Source: Chryseobacterium sp. ZHDP1
GTDB lineage: Bacteria; Bacteroidota; Bacteroidia; Flavobacteriales; Weeksellaceae
Length of the DNA: 64,000 nucleotides
Reading direction: 5' to 3'
NCBI RefSeq assembly: GCF_018603435.1
Contig: NZ_CP075682.1
Span: 4,650,001-4,714,000, forward strand
In this document: one piece after another, positions 32,323 to 42,230 of the stretch
Numbering within the stretch: position 1 is the first letter of the stretch
Layout of the letters: every line of letters begins with the position of its first letter
Made by a program: the position numbers and the translations under genes
Notes under the pieces: generated by a model
Seen by the model: the letters and a program-made list of their open reading frames with translations, nothing else
Databases searched by the model: none
What the model was told of the DNA's origin: nothing

Positions 32323-32559
32323 TTAATTCAGATTCGCAAGCTTATCTGCAAACTGTTTTGAAAATTCTTTTCGGTCTTCCTCCATTTTCTCCGGTGTGGA
32401 AGGAAGGATATAATTGAAAAGGATTTTATCTTCGTTATCCAGAAAAATAATTTCCTTTTCGTTTCCGTCAATCATTTGGGTAAAAATTTCCCACATTGAA
32501 GTATCTTTTAATTTCAGTAATTCAAAAAACTGATCTGCTTTTATTTCGATTTTCTGCAT
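32323..32559 (-). CDS. Small acidic hypothetical protein
   Basis: 78 residues, charged, no membrane segment or signal peptide, no motif recognised (FFELLKLKDTSMWEIFTQMI; KEFSKQFADKLANLN). It begins 29 bp after the DUF5686 stop and is probably on its transcript. The reading frame fits the compact gene layout, but the function is unknown. Confidence 0.55.
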   Translation of the reverse strand: MQKIEIKADQFFELLKLKDTSMWEIFTQMIDGNEKEIIFLDNEDKILFNYILPSTPEKMEEDRKEFSKQFADKLANLN

Positions 32560-32588
32560 TTATCTTTTATTTTTAGCTGTTTCATTTT

Positions 32589-34787
32589 TTAAAAATCCAG
32601 AATCTTTAATTTAAACTGAATCGCAAAGTTTTGTTTAAAATTAGGAGTGGTGTAATATCCTACTCTGTAAAATAATCCCAGATTAAAGTAGGTTGAAAGA
32701 AAATTATTCCATTCCAGACCGACTTCCTGATATAAATGATTCAAAGGACGGAATCTGAACTGATGGTAATCAGGATGCCTCATATTTCCCGTTGTTCCTC
32801 TTAAAACGAAGTCGAAACTTGAAATATTCTGCCCGAAACTTTTAAAATACCAAGGAATTTTGTGTGTAAAATAATAGGCAATAAAATGGTCATTGTAATA
32901 TTTACCGCCTTCCAGAGTAGCAAATCCTAAGAAGGAAGTTAGGTTAAAATTGAAATCTTTCCTTGAAGAAGCAAGACCGTTCATTGTAAAATTTTTCCAG
33001 ATTGGAGCCTCTCCGAAAACCATTCCGCCATAAAGTCTGAAACCGGTGGTTCCAAACATCGTTTTGAAATTATGAACCAAAAGCGCATCAAACCGGGTAT
33101 AATCGAAATCTCCGCCAAAAACTTTATAGCTCTGTTCATAATTAAAGTACACTTCGGGATATTTCTGATCAATCAGCGATTTTCCCTGCGGTGTCATAAT
33201 ATTTGTGGAATTGGGCGAGTATTTTAGCGTAAATAAGGTATTAAAATTATCAAAAGACGGACCTCTTCCGCGGAAAGAATAATCAAACATTGCTTCTTCC
33301 AGATTTCTGCGTGCAGCAAAAACCAGGGTTAATCCGTTGGTAACATCATTCAGATAAGAAGCAGATGCTCCTTTATAACGGTAATAACGGTCGTTATTGA
33401 GGTTATTTCCATAGTTTGCCGTCCTCATTTTAAAGCTCCAGAGTCTTCTGTAGAACTCGCCGGAAGCCGTCACATCATCGTAATAATCCAACCGGAAATA
33501 AGAATCCTTTTCCAGGGTTGTTTTGATGTCGAGCCCGATTCTGTATTTCCATTTATCATCTTTAAAACCGTAGGCAAAAATGTAATCCGGAGAAAAATAC
33601 GGATTGAAATTTTCATTAAGTTTTGCTTTTAACCCAACTCTGAAGCCTTCATAAAGATTATAATTCACGATCTCATCCACAGCAAAATCAACGACACCGA
33701 CTTTAATCTGTCCGTTAAGAAAAAGACCGCCCAAAACCCTTGCCTTTTGATCGATGTTGTAAATTTTCCCAAGACTGTCAATGGTTTTATACGTATTTCT
33801 TTCCCTTTCGGTGAGAGGATCGGTTCTGTATTGGTCTAAGGTTTTTCCATCAATATTTTTTACTGAAAAAGTGTAGCCTTTAAAATCATTCTGATTATTT
33901 TCCGCAGGGGAACGATAATCGAAATATCTCGACGTGAGAAACGCATAAGTTCCGAAGGTCTTTTTGCTTTTTCTGTCAATTTTTTGCTCGGAATTTTCGT
34001 TTTCCATCTGCATATTGCTCATCTTCAGCTTTACGGTTTCGTATGCCAGAAACCATTTGTTGTTGAAGAAAATCCACGAACTGGTAATAATGCCGTCGTT
34101 TTTATTTTTGCTGAAATTTTCAATTTTTTTTACGCCCAAGGTTTCGGTATCCACATAAATGGCTCCGTTGTATTTCCTTTTTTTATCGGGCTTTTTGTAA
34201 TTCACTTCCCTGAAACGGATAACGAAATTTTTTCTTCCGTCGATTTCAATCGTATCTGTGAGAAAGAACCTGTAAAGTCCACGGTTTTCCTTTTTCACCT
34301 GATCCGGAACTTTATCTCTGTTGCTCTGCTGAAGCGAAATCATTTCATAGATGGGCTGTTTAAGACCGGAAATTCTGTTATCCAGAATATTGATCTTCTC
34401 GCCGTATTTTTTAGAATACAGAAATTCCTGAGCTCTTTCCCAGAGAAACAGTTTGCTTTTCGAGAATATTTTTCGTGCGGTAATGTTGTTTAATGAATCT
34501 TTTTCTCTCCTTTTTTTGAACATTCCGGTTTCTTCGAAGAACTTATTGTACTGTGCAATGCTATCTTCGTCGATGTCCAGAGAAATTTTTTCGTAAGATT
34601 TATAATAATAGGAATCCAGTGTTTTCGGAGAGTTTTCATGAAAGTGCTGGTTCACTTTATTGAGGATTTCCAATGCTTTGGGATCACTCTTATCTTCTAT
34701 GATAACAGTTTCAATAGAAGTAACTTTCGATTGTGAAAAACCAAAAATACAGATTGAAAAACATAGAAACAGTAAAATCCTTTTCAT
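32589..34787 (-). CDS. DUF5686 family outer-membrane protein, copy 1
   Basis: About 732 residues from ATG 34787 (another ATG is 5 codons earlier). The signal peptide is MKRILLFLCFSICIFGFSQS. The N-terminal soluble half holds VIIEDKSDPKALEILNKVNQ. The C-terminal half is a run of amphipathic strands ending in Phe (FAIQFKLKILDF), the sign of a beta-barrel inserted by the BAM system. It lacks the carboxypeptidase-like domain of its neighbour at 35064. Function is unknown; DUF5686 proteins are abundant in Bacteroidota outer membranes. The neighbour is a clear paralogue. Confidence 0.85.
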   Translation of the reverse strand: MKRILLFLCFSICIFGFSQSKVTSIETVIIEDKSDPKALEILNKVNQHFHENSPKTLDSYYYKSYEKISLDIDEDSIAQYNKFFEETGMFKKRREKDSLNNITARKIFSKSKLFLWERAQEFLYSKKYGEKINILDNRISGLKQPIYEMISLQQSNRDKVPDQVKKENRGLYRFFLTDTIEIDGRKNFVIRFREVNYKKPDKKRKYNGAIYVDTETLGVKKIENFSKNKNDGIITSSWIFFNNKWFLAYETVKLKMSNMQMENENSEQKIDRKSKKTFGTYAFLTSRYFDYRSPAENNQNDFKGYTFSVKNIDGKTLDQYRTDPLTERERNTYKTIDSLGKIYNIDQKARVLGGLFLNGQIKVGVVDFAVDEIVNYNLYEGFRVGLKAKLNENFNPYFSPDYIFAYGFKDDKWKYRIGLDIKTTLEKDSYFRLDYYDDVTASGEFYRRLWSFKMRTANYGNNLNNDRYYRYKGASASYLNDVTNGLTLVFAARRNLEEAMFDYSFRGRGPSFDNFNTLFTLKYSPNSTNIMTPQGKSLIDQKYPEVYFNYEQSYKVFGGDFDYTRFDALLVHNFKTMFGTTGFRLYGGMVFGEAPIWKNFTMNGLASSRKDFNFNLTSFLGFATLEGGKYYNDHFIAYYFTHKIPWYFKSFGQNISSFDFVLRGTTGNMRHPDYHQFRFRPLNHLYQEVGLEWNNFLSTYFNLGLFYRVGYYTTPNFKQNFAIQFKLKILDF

Positions 34788-35006
34788 AGAAAACCTTGCC
34801 AAAATTACTAATATTTATTGTCCCGCAAAAGTTTTGTTAATTGATATTAATGTGGTTATTGATTGGAAATATCTTTTAGAAAAAATGCTCAAACTCTCCA
34901 TCTTGACTCAAAGGCTTGAATTTTTTTATACTAGAAAGTAATATTGTAGAGAAACACTCAATAAGCATATGTTTCATGATTATTTTTCCGGAAAGATAAT
35001 AAAAAA

Positions 35007-35028
35007 ACAGAAACCCGAAAGCTTCTGT
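35007..35028 (-). terminator. Terminator between the two DUF5686 genes
   Basis: On the minus strand ACAGAAGC and GTTTCTGT pair around TTTCGG, then a T run. Confidence 0.6.
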
Positions 35029-35063
35029 TCTTATTTTTCTTGTTATGATTTCTGAATTAGCGC

Positions 35064-37520
35064 TTAGTTTAACAGATTAAATCTGAACTTAACAGCAAAA
35101 TTATCTTTAAATTCTGACGTCTGATAATATCCTAAACGGTAAGAAAATCCTACCCCAAAATTTCTTCCCAAGAAACGGTTCCAGATAACTCCGGCTTCCT
35201 GATAATAATGATCCAGCACCTGAAACTGAAACTGATGATCTTGTCTGTTTTTCATGTTTCCGATCGCCGCCTGATATTCGAGTTCGATACTGGAATATCT
35301 TGATCCGAAAGTTTTAAACCTGAAAGGAAGAGACTGTGATATTTTGAAGGCTGCAAATTTATCGGTGAAAAATGTTCCCGAAGGCATGGTTGCAAATCCC
35401 AGATTGGAAGGTGTGGTAATGCTTGAAGTCCAGTTGTCTCTGTCTGCATCAGTTTGTCCGGCGATTTCAAAGTTTTTCCAGATCGGTGCATTGCCTGAGG
35501 AAAATCCTCCGAAAAGTTTAACGTTCGTGTATCCTAATTTTGATCTGAACTGATGAATAATTAATGCATCCACTCTGTGATAATCCAGATCTCCTCCTAA
35601 AGTTTCGAATCCTTTTTCATAATTCATGAAGATTTGGGGATATCCTTTTTCATAAGTGAATTTTCCGCTTGGTGTCATGATGTTTTTATCATTTGGTGAG
35701 AATTTTAAGGATAAAGTAGCGCTTGTATTGTTGAAACTGTTGCCCATATTTTTGTACTGATAATCAAAAAGAGCTTGTTGCTTCTCTTTATTCACTGCAA
35801 TTTTCACACTTAAAGAATTCGAAATATCATAAAGGAAAGAAGCTCCCCATTTTTGGTTTTTGTAGAAAGTTGAGTTGTGAAGATCCAGATTGATGTCTGA
35901 AAATTTCATCATCATGTCCCACATATGATTGCTGAATCTTCCTGCTGCGAACACATCATCCACATAATCGATCCTGAAAATGGAAGTTCTTTTATCTGAT
36001 AATTTCACATCAAGACCCAAACCATATTTCCACGTATGATCTTTAAATCCGTACCCGAAATAGCCGTCCGGAGAAAATGTTTTGTTGAATTTTTCATTCA
36101 GCTTGATTCCTGCTCCCAGACGAAGACCTTGGTATTTATCATAGCTGAAGAACTTCGTAAGATCAAAATCGATGAATTTATACCGCAGATTTCCTCTTAA
36201 AAGCTGCGTTAATGTATTCAGTTTTTTTTCAAAATCATGTTTTTCCACAAAACTGTCGATTTTTGTATAAGTAGCACTTTCTCTCGCCGTAAGACTATCG
36301 GTTCTGTACTGGGAAAGAAGACTTCCGTCCGAGTTTTTCATTTCAAGAGAATACCCTTTGAAGTCGGATGCTTTTTGTTCTTTATTAATTTCAAAACCGA
36401 AGAAACGGTTTTTCACATACAGGTAATTTCCGAAATTCTTTTTGTTGTACTTTGATTTTTCACCGGGTTTCAGACTGTCTTTTTTCGAAGTCTCAAAACT
36501 CTGGCTTCCCATTTTTACTTTGATGTTTTCATAGTCTAAAAACCACTTTCCGTCGATAGGCTTCCAAACCGAAACAATATCTCCTTCATTCTGCTTTTTA
36601 CTCTGGCTTTCAAATTTTTTCAAAGCATAAGTTTCGGAATCGATGTATATTTTCCCGTTGAATTTTCTCGGATTCTGCTTCTTTTTATCGGTGATTTCCT
36701 TGAATTTAATCACAAAAGTTTTTCTTCCGTCAAGCTGTAAAGTATCGGAAAGATAAAAATTGAATAATTTTCTGTTTTCGGGTCTAAGTTGTCTTGGCGT
36801 TCTGTCAAGATTAGAAATATTAATGGCTAAAGCTTCGTAAATCGGATTTTTGAATCCCGACATTCTGTTATCAATGATATTGGTTTTTTCTCCGAAACTT
36901 TTAGAATATTTGTATTCTGTTGCTTTTTCCCAAAGAAACAGCTGGCTTTCGGTGGTTGCCTGAATAAGATCTTCTCCGATCAAAGAGTCTTTTTTCTCTT
37001 TTTCTGTCTGTTTAAGGTCTTTTTTATTAACCTTTGAAAGCGAATCTTTTCGTACTGCCAAAAAGTTTTTATACGTATCTACAGAATCTTTATCTACATC
37101 AATAGAAAACTTGGAATACGATTTGAAATTGTAGGAGTCCAATGATTTGGGTGAATTTTCCTTGGCTCTTTTATTCACTTCATCTAAAATTCTCAACGCT
37201 CTCGGATCACTTTTATCCTGAATAACGATTTTATCGATATTTCCCATTTTTTCAGATAAAGGCTGCATAGAAACTTCCATAGAAGGTTTTACATCCGCCA
37301 TTACATCCTGAAAATTGCTGGCAAGAATTTCTACCTTTTTACATTTTGTTTTAAAAGATAAATTGCCGTTAAAATCGGTTTTCCCAAGAAGTGCGTCATC
37401 ACAGTAAACCGATGCGTTATGAACAGGTTTTTTGTCCGTTTTACTGATAACTTTCAGCTGATTCTGGGCGAAAAACACTACCGAAATAAACAAAAACAGG
37501 GAAGATAGATATTTTGTCAT
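35064..37520 (-). CDS. DUF5686 family outer-membrane protein with CarboxypepD-like domain, copy 2
   Basis: 818 residues. The signal peptide ends near NAQ/FFAQNQ. A carboxypeptidase-regulatory-like domain covers about 20-95 (VISKTDKKPVHNASVYCDDA). The DUF5686 part follows, strikingly similar to copy 1 (VIQDKSDPRALRILDEVNKR; KATEYKYSKSFGEKTNIIDN). The C-terminal barrel ends in FAVKFRFNLLN. A short N-terminal Cys pair (Cys31, Cys46 region) is in the regulatory domain. It is probably surface-exposed. The two copies have separate terminators, so they may be expressed independently. Confidence 0.86.
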   Translation of the reverse strand: MTKYLSSLFLFISVVFFAQNQLKVISKTDKKPVHNASVYCDDALLGKTDFNGNLSFKTKCKKVEILASNFQDVMADVKPSMEVSMQPLSEKMGNIDKIVIQDKSDPRALRILDEVNKRAKENSPKSLDSYNFKSYSKFSIDVDKDSVDTYKNFLAVRKDSLSKVNKKDLKQTEKEKKDSLIGEDLIQATTESQLFLWEKATEYKYSKSFGEKTNIIDNRMSGFKNPIYEALAINISNLDRTPRQLRPENRKLFNFYLSDTLQLDGRKTFVIKFKEITDKKKQNPRKFNGKIYIDSETYALKKFESQSKKQNEGDIVSVWKPIDGKWFLDYENIKVKMGSQSFETSKKDSLKPGEKSKYNKKNFGNYLYVKNRFFGFEINKEQKASDFKGYSLEMKNSDGSLLSQYRTDSLTARESATYTKIDSFVEKHDFEKKLNTLTQLLRGNLRYKFIDFDLTKFFSYDKYQGLRLGAGIKLNEKFNKTFSPDGYFGYGFKDHTWKYGLGLDVKLSDKRTSIFRIDYVDDVFAAGRFSNHMWDMMMKFSDINLDLHNSTFYKNQKWGASFLYDISNSLSVKIAVNKEKQQALFDYQYKNMGNSFNNTSATLSLKFSPNDKNIMTPSGKFTYEKGYPQIFMNYEKGFETLGGDLDYHRVDALIIHQFRSKLGYTNVKLFGGFSSGNAPIWKNFEIAGQTDADRDNWTSSITTPSNLGFATMPSGTFFTDKFAAFKISQSLPFRFKTFGSRYSSIELEYQAAIGNMKNRQDHQFQFQVLDHYYQEAGVIWNRFLGRNFGVGFSYRLGYYQTSEFKDNFAVKFRFNLLN

Positions 37521-37700
37521 TAGTCTTTTTTATAGATAAGACAAAACTAAAAATAAGAAGGTTACAAAACGGTACGAAAAAATATAATCTTTTGTTAAAA
37601 TAAAAACACATTTCTAAATCAGCAAAATTAAGGCTGCCCCAAAATTAGGACAGCCTCTTATATTATCTTGTTTCAATAATGATAAATAGAAATCACGTTA

Positions 37701-37940
37701 TTAAGCTTTACTTCCGCCTCCTCGTGCTGCCAAGGCAACGATAAGAATTAGTATAAGTGCTCCTGCAACCCAAACAATCGGGTTAGACATCCAGTCAGCC
37801 GAGCTGTCTCCTTTGTTTACGTTAACATCAACTTTCAGATCGGATGCTTTTTCCTGTGCATTTGCCCAAAGTGCAGAAAAACTGGTCATTAATGTAAGTA
37901 CAGCAATCTGAATTTTTGAAATAAAATGTGTTCGTTTCAT
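37701..37940 (-). CDS. Small secreted/membrane protein of unknown function
   Basis: About 79 residues from ATG 37940; an upstream frame to 38066 is less plausible because it adds a basic, unconserved stretch. A signal-type N-terminus (AVLTLMTSFSALWANAQ) is followed by a short polar segment (KASDLKVDVNVNKGDSSADW), one membrane helix (IVWVAGALILILIVALAA) and RGGGSKA. The topology resembles small envelope proteins. It was not assigned to a family. Confidence 0.65.
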   Translation of the reverse strand: MKRTHFISKIQIAVLTLMTSFSALWANAQEKASDLKVDVNVNKGDSSADWMSNPIVWVAGALILILIVALAARGGGSKA

Positions 37941-38140
37941 AATGTAAATTTTTTTGTAGTTTATATTAATATGTGTAAGTGTGTTATTTTTAATAATAAT
38001 CGGTTTTCTGTGTGATTTTTTTCTGAATGTAATGACAATGCATTGTATTTTAATTTTATATCTCATTCAGAATTATATTTCAGATAAAATCAGATCTGTC
38101 TTTTATTGTCTTATCATGAATCGTTCCAAAGTGGAATAAA

Positions 38141-38173
38141 AAAAATATCCTGAAAAATTTTCAGGATATTTTT
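38141..38173 (-). terminator. Terminator after alaS
   Basis: AAAAATATCCTGA (38141-38153) pairs with TCAGGATATTTTT (38161-38173); on the minus strand followed by further T. A second palindrome lies between this hairpin and the alaS stop. Confidence 0.75.
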
Positions 38174-38175
38174 GG

Positions 38176-38202
38176 GAATTCGGCGGCTTCGCCGCCGAAT
38201 TC
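38176..38202. repeat. Perfect GC-rich palindrome
   Basis: GAATTCGGCGGC, loop TTC, GCCGCCGAATTC. It shares the GGCGGC-GAA-GCCGCC centre with copy 1 at 24256-24270 and the 57091 centre. Confidence 0.75.
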
Positions 38203-38217
38203 AAAACCATATTTTAA

Positions 38218-40821
38218 TTAAAGCGCTAAAGCCTTTTGATATGCATTTTCAAGACCATCAAGATTTTTTCCTCCTGCCGTTGCAAAGCCCGGATTTCCTC
38301 CGCCGCCGCCTTGGATTTCTTTCGCTAAATCTTTTACGATTGCTCCTGCCTGATAATTTGCAGCCAGATCATCTGAAACACCCACGGTAATCATTGGTTT
38401 TCCGTCTGCATCAGAAAGGATGATCGTTACTGAAGTCGGGATTTCTCTCTTCAACTGGAATACGATATCTTTTACAGAACCTGCATCAAGAGACGTTTTC
38501 TTTACCAAAAGCTGCTTATCGCCTTTTTGTTCGTAAGCATTTTTCCAGTCGCCGATTTCTCCTTTTGCTTTTTCTTTCTTGAAAGCTTCCACTTCAGATT
38601 TTAAAGAAGCATTTTCTTCCATCAGCTTTTCAATCGAACGGATGATGTCTTTGGATTTTAACAACTGAGAAAGTTCAGCTACCTGCTTTTCAAGGTTTTT
38701 GAAATATTTTTCAGATTCGTCTCCGGAGATCGCTTCAATTCTTCTGATTCCTGCTGCTGCAGAACTTTCGGAAAGAATTTTAAAATGACCGATTTCGCTG
38801 GTGTTTTTTACATGAGTTCCACCACAAAGTTCTTTCGAGCTTCCAAACTGGATCATTCTTACATTATCTCCGTATTTTTCTCCAAACAAAGCCATTGCAC
38901 CTTTGTCTAAAGCCTCCTGAATCGGGATGCTTCTGAATTCCTGTAATGCAATACTTTCTTTGATTTTTGCATTCACTTTATTTTCTACCAAAGCCAGTTC
39001 TTCTTCCGTCATTTTGTTGAAGTGGGAGAAGTCGAAACGCAGATAATCGGGACCTACGTAAGAACCTTTCTGTTCAACGTGCGTTCCAAGAACTTCTCTT
39101 AGCGCTTCATGCAGTAAGTGCGTTACCGAATGGTTTGCCTGAGAATTTTTTCTTTCCGCGACATTTACTTTAGCATAGAAAACTGCTCCTGCATCTTTCG
39201 GAAGACCGTTAATTAACGAAATAATCAGCCCGTTTTCTTTTTTGGTTTCCAGAACCTCAAAACTTTCCGTGGCGTTTTCAAGAAGACCTTTATCTCCAAC
39301 CTGTCCGCCGCCATCCGGATAGAAAGGCGTTTCACTTAGAACCACTTGATAAAATTCTCCGTCTTTATTTTCTATTTTTCGGTATCTTGTAATGTAGGTT
39401 TCAGATTCTAATTGGTCGTAGCCTACAAAATTTTCTGCTTTTTCCTCAAGAATTACCCAGTCGTGAACTTTCTGTTCAGCACCGCCTCTTGAACGATCCT
39501 GTTGCTCTTTTTTTCTCGCTTCAAAACCTGCTTCATCAATCGTTAAGCCTTTTTCTTCAGCAATAATTCTCGTTAAATCATCCGGAAAACCGTAAGTGTC
39601 ATACAATTCGAAAACTTCATTGCTTGGAAGTACCTTCAAATTACTTTCAATGGTCTGCTGAATTAATTTTTCAACTCTTATCAGTCCGTTTTCAATGGTT
39701 CTTAAGAAAGATTCTTCTTCGCTTTTGATCACTTCTGTAACCAAAGCTCCCTGTTTTTCAAGTTCAGGGAAGAATTTACCCATTTGTTCCTGAAGAACGG
39801 CAAGCAATTTATAAAGAAAAGGTTCTTTCATGTCTAAGAATCTGTAAGAGTAGGAAACTCCTCTTCTTAAAATTCTTCGGATAACGTAACCTGCACCTCC
39901 GCTTGAAGGCAATTGTCCGTCTGCAATGGCAAAAGAAACCGCTCTGATGTGGTCTACCACAACACGAATCGCAATATCTTTTTCGTCTTTTAAAATTCCG
40001 GTATATTTTTTTCCTGAAAGTTCTTCCACTTTAGCAATCAAAGGGGTAAAAACATCGGTGTCATAATTGGAGGATTTTCCCTGAAGCGCCATACAAAGAC
40101 GTTCGAAGCCCATTCCGGTATCAACATGTTGTGCAGGAAGTTTTTCCAGAGAACCATCAGCTTTTCTGTTGAATTCCATAAAAACGAGATTCCAGACTTC
40201 CACCACTTGAGGATGGTCATTGTTTACCAATTCAAGACCGGAAACTTTAGCTTTTTCTTCCGGAGTTCTCAGGTCAACATGAATTTCAGAACACGGTCCG
40301 CAAGGTCCGCTTGCTCCCATTTCCCAGAAATTGTCCTTCTTGTTTCCGTTGATGATTCTGTCTTCAGAAATATGGGATTTCCAGAAATTATAAGCATCCT
40401 GATCTCTATCCAAATTTTCGGAAGCATCTCCTTCGAAAATGGTTACGTAAAGATTTTCTTTAGGAATTCCGTACACTTCCGTCAGCAATTCCCAGGCAAA
40501 AGCAATAGCATCTTTTTTAAAATAATCACCAAAAGACCAGTTTCCCAACATTTCAAACATGGTGTGGTGATAGGTATCTCTACCTACATCATCCAGATCA
40601 TTGTGCTTTCCGGAAACTCTTAAACATTTCTGGGTATCGGCAATTCTTGGGGCTTTAGGCTCTTTATAACCTAAAAAATAATCTTTAAACTGCGTCATTC
40701 CCGAATTGGAAAACATAAGGGTAGGATCGTCTTTCAGAACAATAGGAGCCGAAGGAACGATAAGGTGTTCTTTACTTTTAAAATAATCTAAAAATTTTTG
40801 ACGAATCTCTTGTGATGTCAT
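38218..40821 (-). CDS. alaS: Alanine-tRNA ligase
   Basis: 867 residues from ATG 40821 (MTSQEIRQKFLDYFKSKEH), the canonical N-terminus; the open frame extends 53 codons further but only into intergenic repeat sequence. The class II core (residues 1-460) is followed by the editing domain with NHSVTHLLHEAL and CGGTHVKNTSEIGHFKI (zinc-binding His/Cys), and the DHHA1 C-terminal domain ending GGGGGNPGFATAGGK. It charges tRNA-Ala and edits Ser/Gly mischarging. Confidence 0.96.
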   Translation of the reverse strand: MTSQEIRQKFLDYFKSKEHLIVPSAPIVLKDDPTLMFSNSGMTQFKDYFLGYKEPKAPRIADTQKCLRVSGKHNDLDDVGRDTYHHTMFEMLGNWSFGDYFKKDAIAFAWELLTEVYGIPKENLYVTIFEGDASENLDRDQDAYNFWKSHISEDRIINGNKKDNFWEMGASGPCGPCSEIHVDLRTPEEKAKVSGLELVNNDHPQVVEVWNLVFMEFNRKADGSLEKLPAQHVDTGMGFERLCMALQGKSSNYDTDVFTPLIAKVEELSGKKYTGILKDEKDIAIRVVVDHIRAVSFAIADGQLPSSGGAGYVIRRILRRGVSYSYRFLDMKEPFLYKLLAVLQEQMGKFFPELEKQGALVTEVIKSEEESFLRTIENGLIRVEKLIQQTIESNLKVLPSNEVFELYDTYGFPDDLTRIIAEEKGLTIDEAGFEARKKEQQDRSRGGAEQKVHDWVILEEKAENFVGYDQLESETYITRYRKIENKDGEFYQVVLSETPFYPDGGGQVGDKGLLENATESFEVLETKKENGLIISLINGLPKDAGAVFYAKVNVAERKNSQANHSVTHLLHEALREVLGTHVEQKGSYVGPDYLRFDFSHFNKMTEEELALVENKVNAKIKESIALQEFRSIPIQEALDKGAMALFGEKYGDNVRMIQFGSSKELCGGTHVKNTSEIGHFKILSESSAAAGIRRIEAISGDESEKYFKNLEKQVAELSQLLKSKDIIRSIEKLMEENASLKSEVEAFKKEKAKGEIGDWKNAYEQKGDKQLLVKKTSLDAGSVKDIVFQLKREIPTSVTIILSDADGKPMITVGVSDDLAANYQAGAIVKDLAKEIQGGGGGNPGFATAGGKNLDGLENAYQKALAL

Positions 40822-40863
40822 AATACTATATATTGCTTTGCTTTTTACAATTTTGATAAGATG

Positions 40864-40871
40864 CAAATTTA
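40864..40871 (-). promoter_or_regulatory. -7 box upstream of alaS
   Basis: TAAATTTG on the minus strand, about 42 nt before the alaS ATG. The -33 TTG is not evident. Confidence 0.4.
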
Positions 40872-40944
40872 ATGTTTTTGAGTGATTTAGTTTTAAATAT
40901 TTGATACTTTTGCTAAGATTTGTATAATAATCTGAAACATTTTC

Positions 40945-41040
40945 AGGAGCTTTTTCCCGCTTTCCATTGCAATTCCTCATTGCGCGGCTCCGCTTTGCTC
41001 CGCCGCTTCACTGCGGGATTTTCATTGCAATCGGGGCTAA
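40945..41040. repeat. Palindrome-centred intergenic repeat, copy 2 (diverged)
   Basis: It has the same outer parts as copies 1 and 3 (AGGAGCTTTTTCCCGCTTT; GCAATCGGGGCTAA), but the centre differs (GCGGCTCCGCTTTGCTCCGCCG), with only partial pairing. It is the only visible content of the 490-bp gap between alaS and the sigma factor apart from the alaS promoter; the remainder (41041-41312) is AT-rich without recognisable signals. Confidence 0.65.
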
Positions 41041-41312
41041 ATTACGGTCATAATTTTCACCATTTATCATAATAAACCATCATTTGTCATGATGAAAGCA
41101 TGTAAATTGCACAACACGAGATATAATTTTATCAGAATCGGGTTATTGGTGTCAGGATTTGTAGCTATGTTTGATAGTATTGCTTAGATGCTTTCAGCAG
41201 GACAAATACAACGTTCAGATAAGTTTGATGAAAACTTTGCAGTTTACCATTTAACTTTCTATATTCGTTTTTAACTGTAAAAATGTGCTGATTTTTTTAT
41301 AAATTTAAATCA

Positions 41313-41867
41313 ATGACAAAAAATGAAACCATTAAGAACTGGATCGATCAGTATTCCGGGCAGTTGCTGAGAAGAGCTGTTTATCTGCTGTCGGATAGAG
41401 TGGAGGCGGAAGATATTGTTCAGGAGGTTTTTATCTCTGCTTTTTCGTTATACGAATCTTTTGAAGGGAAAAGTCAGCCTTTAACGTGGTTAATGACGAT
41501 TCTAAACAGAAAGGTTGCCGATTTTTACCGCAAAAAATACAAATCGGAACCACAGATAAGTTTGGATCATTTTTTTGATGAAACCGGATCGTGGAAAAAT
41601 GACGATGTGCTGAATGACTGGAATGCTGAAAATAAAGAAACAGAACTTTTAGACGATACAGATTTTAATACAACATTGGAGGATTGCCTGGAAGAATTGC
41701 CCGTTCGGTGGAAACTTCCAATGAAAATGTATTATCTTCAAGAAAAAAAAGCACCCGAAGTAAGTCAGGAACTGAATATTTCTACGACTAATCTTTGGAA
41801 GATTCTGCAGAGAGGCAGAATGCAGCTCAGAGAATGTCTGGAATTTAACTGGTTTGCTCAATTATAA
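41313..41867 (+). CDS. ECF-family RNA polymerase sigma factor
   Basis: 184 residues. Sigma region 2 covers about 15-85 (DIVQEVFISAFSLYESFEGK, then PLTWLMTILNRKVADFYRK). Region 4 follows after a long acidic linker (about 80-125) at about 125-180 (LEELPVRWKLPMKMYYLQEK; VSQELNISTTNLWKILQRGR). It directs transcription of a small regulon. The adjacent zinc-type anti-sigma gene is 11 bp downstream, and an operon with DUF417 and MsrAB genes suggests an oxidative-stress role. Confidence 0.94.
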   Translation: MTKNETIKNWIDQYSGQLLRRAVYLLSDRVEAEDIVQEVFISAFSLYESFEGKSQPLTWLMTILNRKVADFYRKKYKSEPQISLDHFFDETGSWKNDDVLNDWNAENKETELLDDTDFNTTLEDCLEELPVRWKLPMKMYYLQEKKAPEVSQELNISTTNLWKILQRGRMQLRECLEFNWFAQL

Positions 41868-41878
41868 ATGCTTTTAAA

Positions 41879-42151
41879 ATGTTAAAAAAACTAATCCATA
41901 TCTTATTTTTACCATGCAGTGAAGCAACCATGCTCATGGAAAAAAGAAACGCAGGTACTATTTCTTCAAAAGAGAATCGAAAACTTTCCATGCATCTGAA
42001 AATCTGTAAATGGTGCAGAGCTTATAAAGAAAAGCTGGAAATTTTAGATGAAATTTTAAAAAGAAAACTTTTTAATGAAGAAAAAAGTAAAATTCATGAT
42101 TCTGAAATTCAGGATTTTAAAGAAAAAGTGATTAAAAAATTAGATATTTAA
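41879..42151 (+). CDS. Probable zinc-binding anti-sigma factor
   Basis: 90 residues. HLKICKWC matches the HxxxCxxC motif of the zinc-associated anti-sigma (ZAS) domain. Around it is a helical segment; there is no membrane helix, so it is a soluble regulator like RsrA, not a membrane-anchored one. It should bind the sigma factor encoded immediately upstream and let go when its cysteines are oxidised or zinc is lost. The role is inferred from motif and position. Confidence 0.75.
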   Translation: MLKKLIHILFLPCSEATMLMEKRNAGTISSKENRKLSMHLKICKWCRAYKEKLEILDEILKRKLFNEEKSKIHDSEIQDFKEKVIKKLDI

Positions 42152-42230
42152 GAAATTTTTTGTCAGGATTTTGAAAACGTTCCGACTATACTTTTGAAAA
42201 TAATAAAGTATTAACTCAAAATCTTAAAAA

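Noticed and set aside
40822..40980. N-terminal extension of alaS
   Set aside because: It runs through the promoter and repeat copy 2; the canonical AlaRS start is MTSQEIRQKF at 40821.
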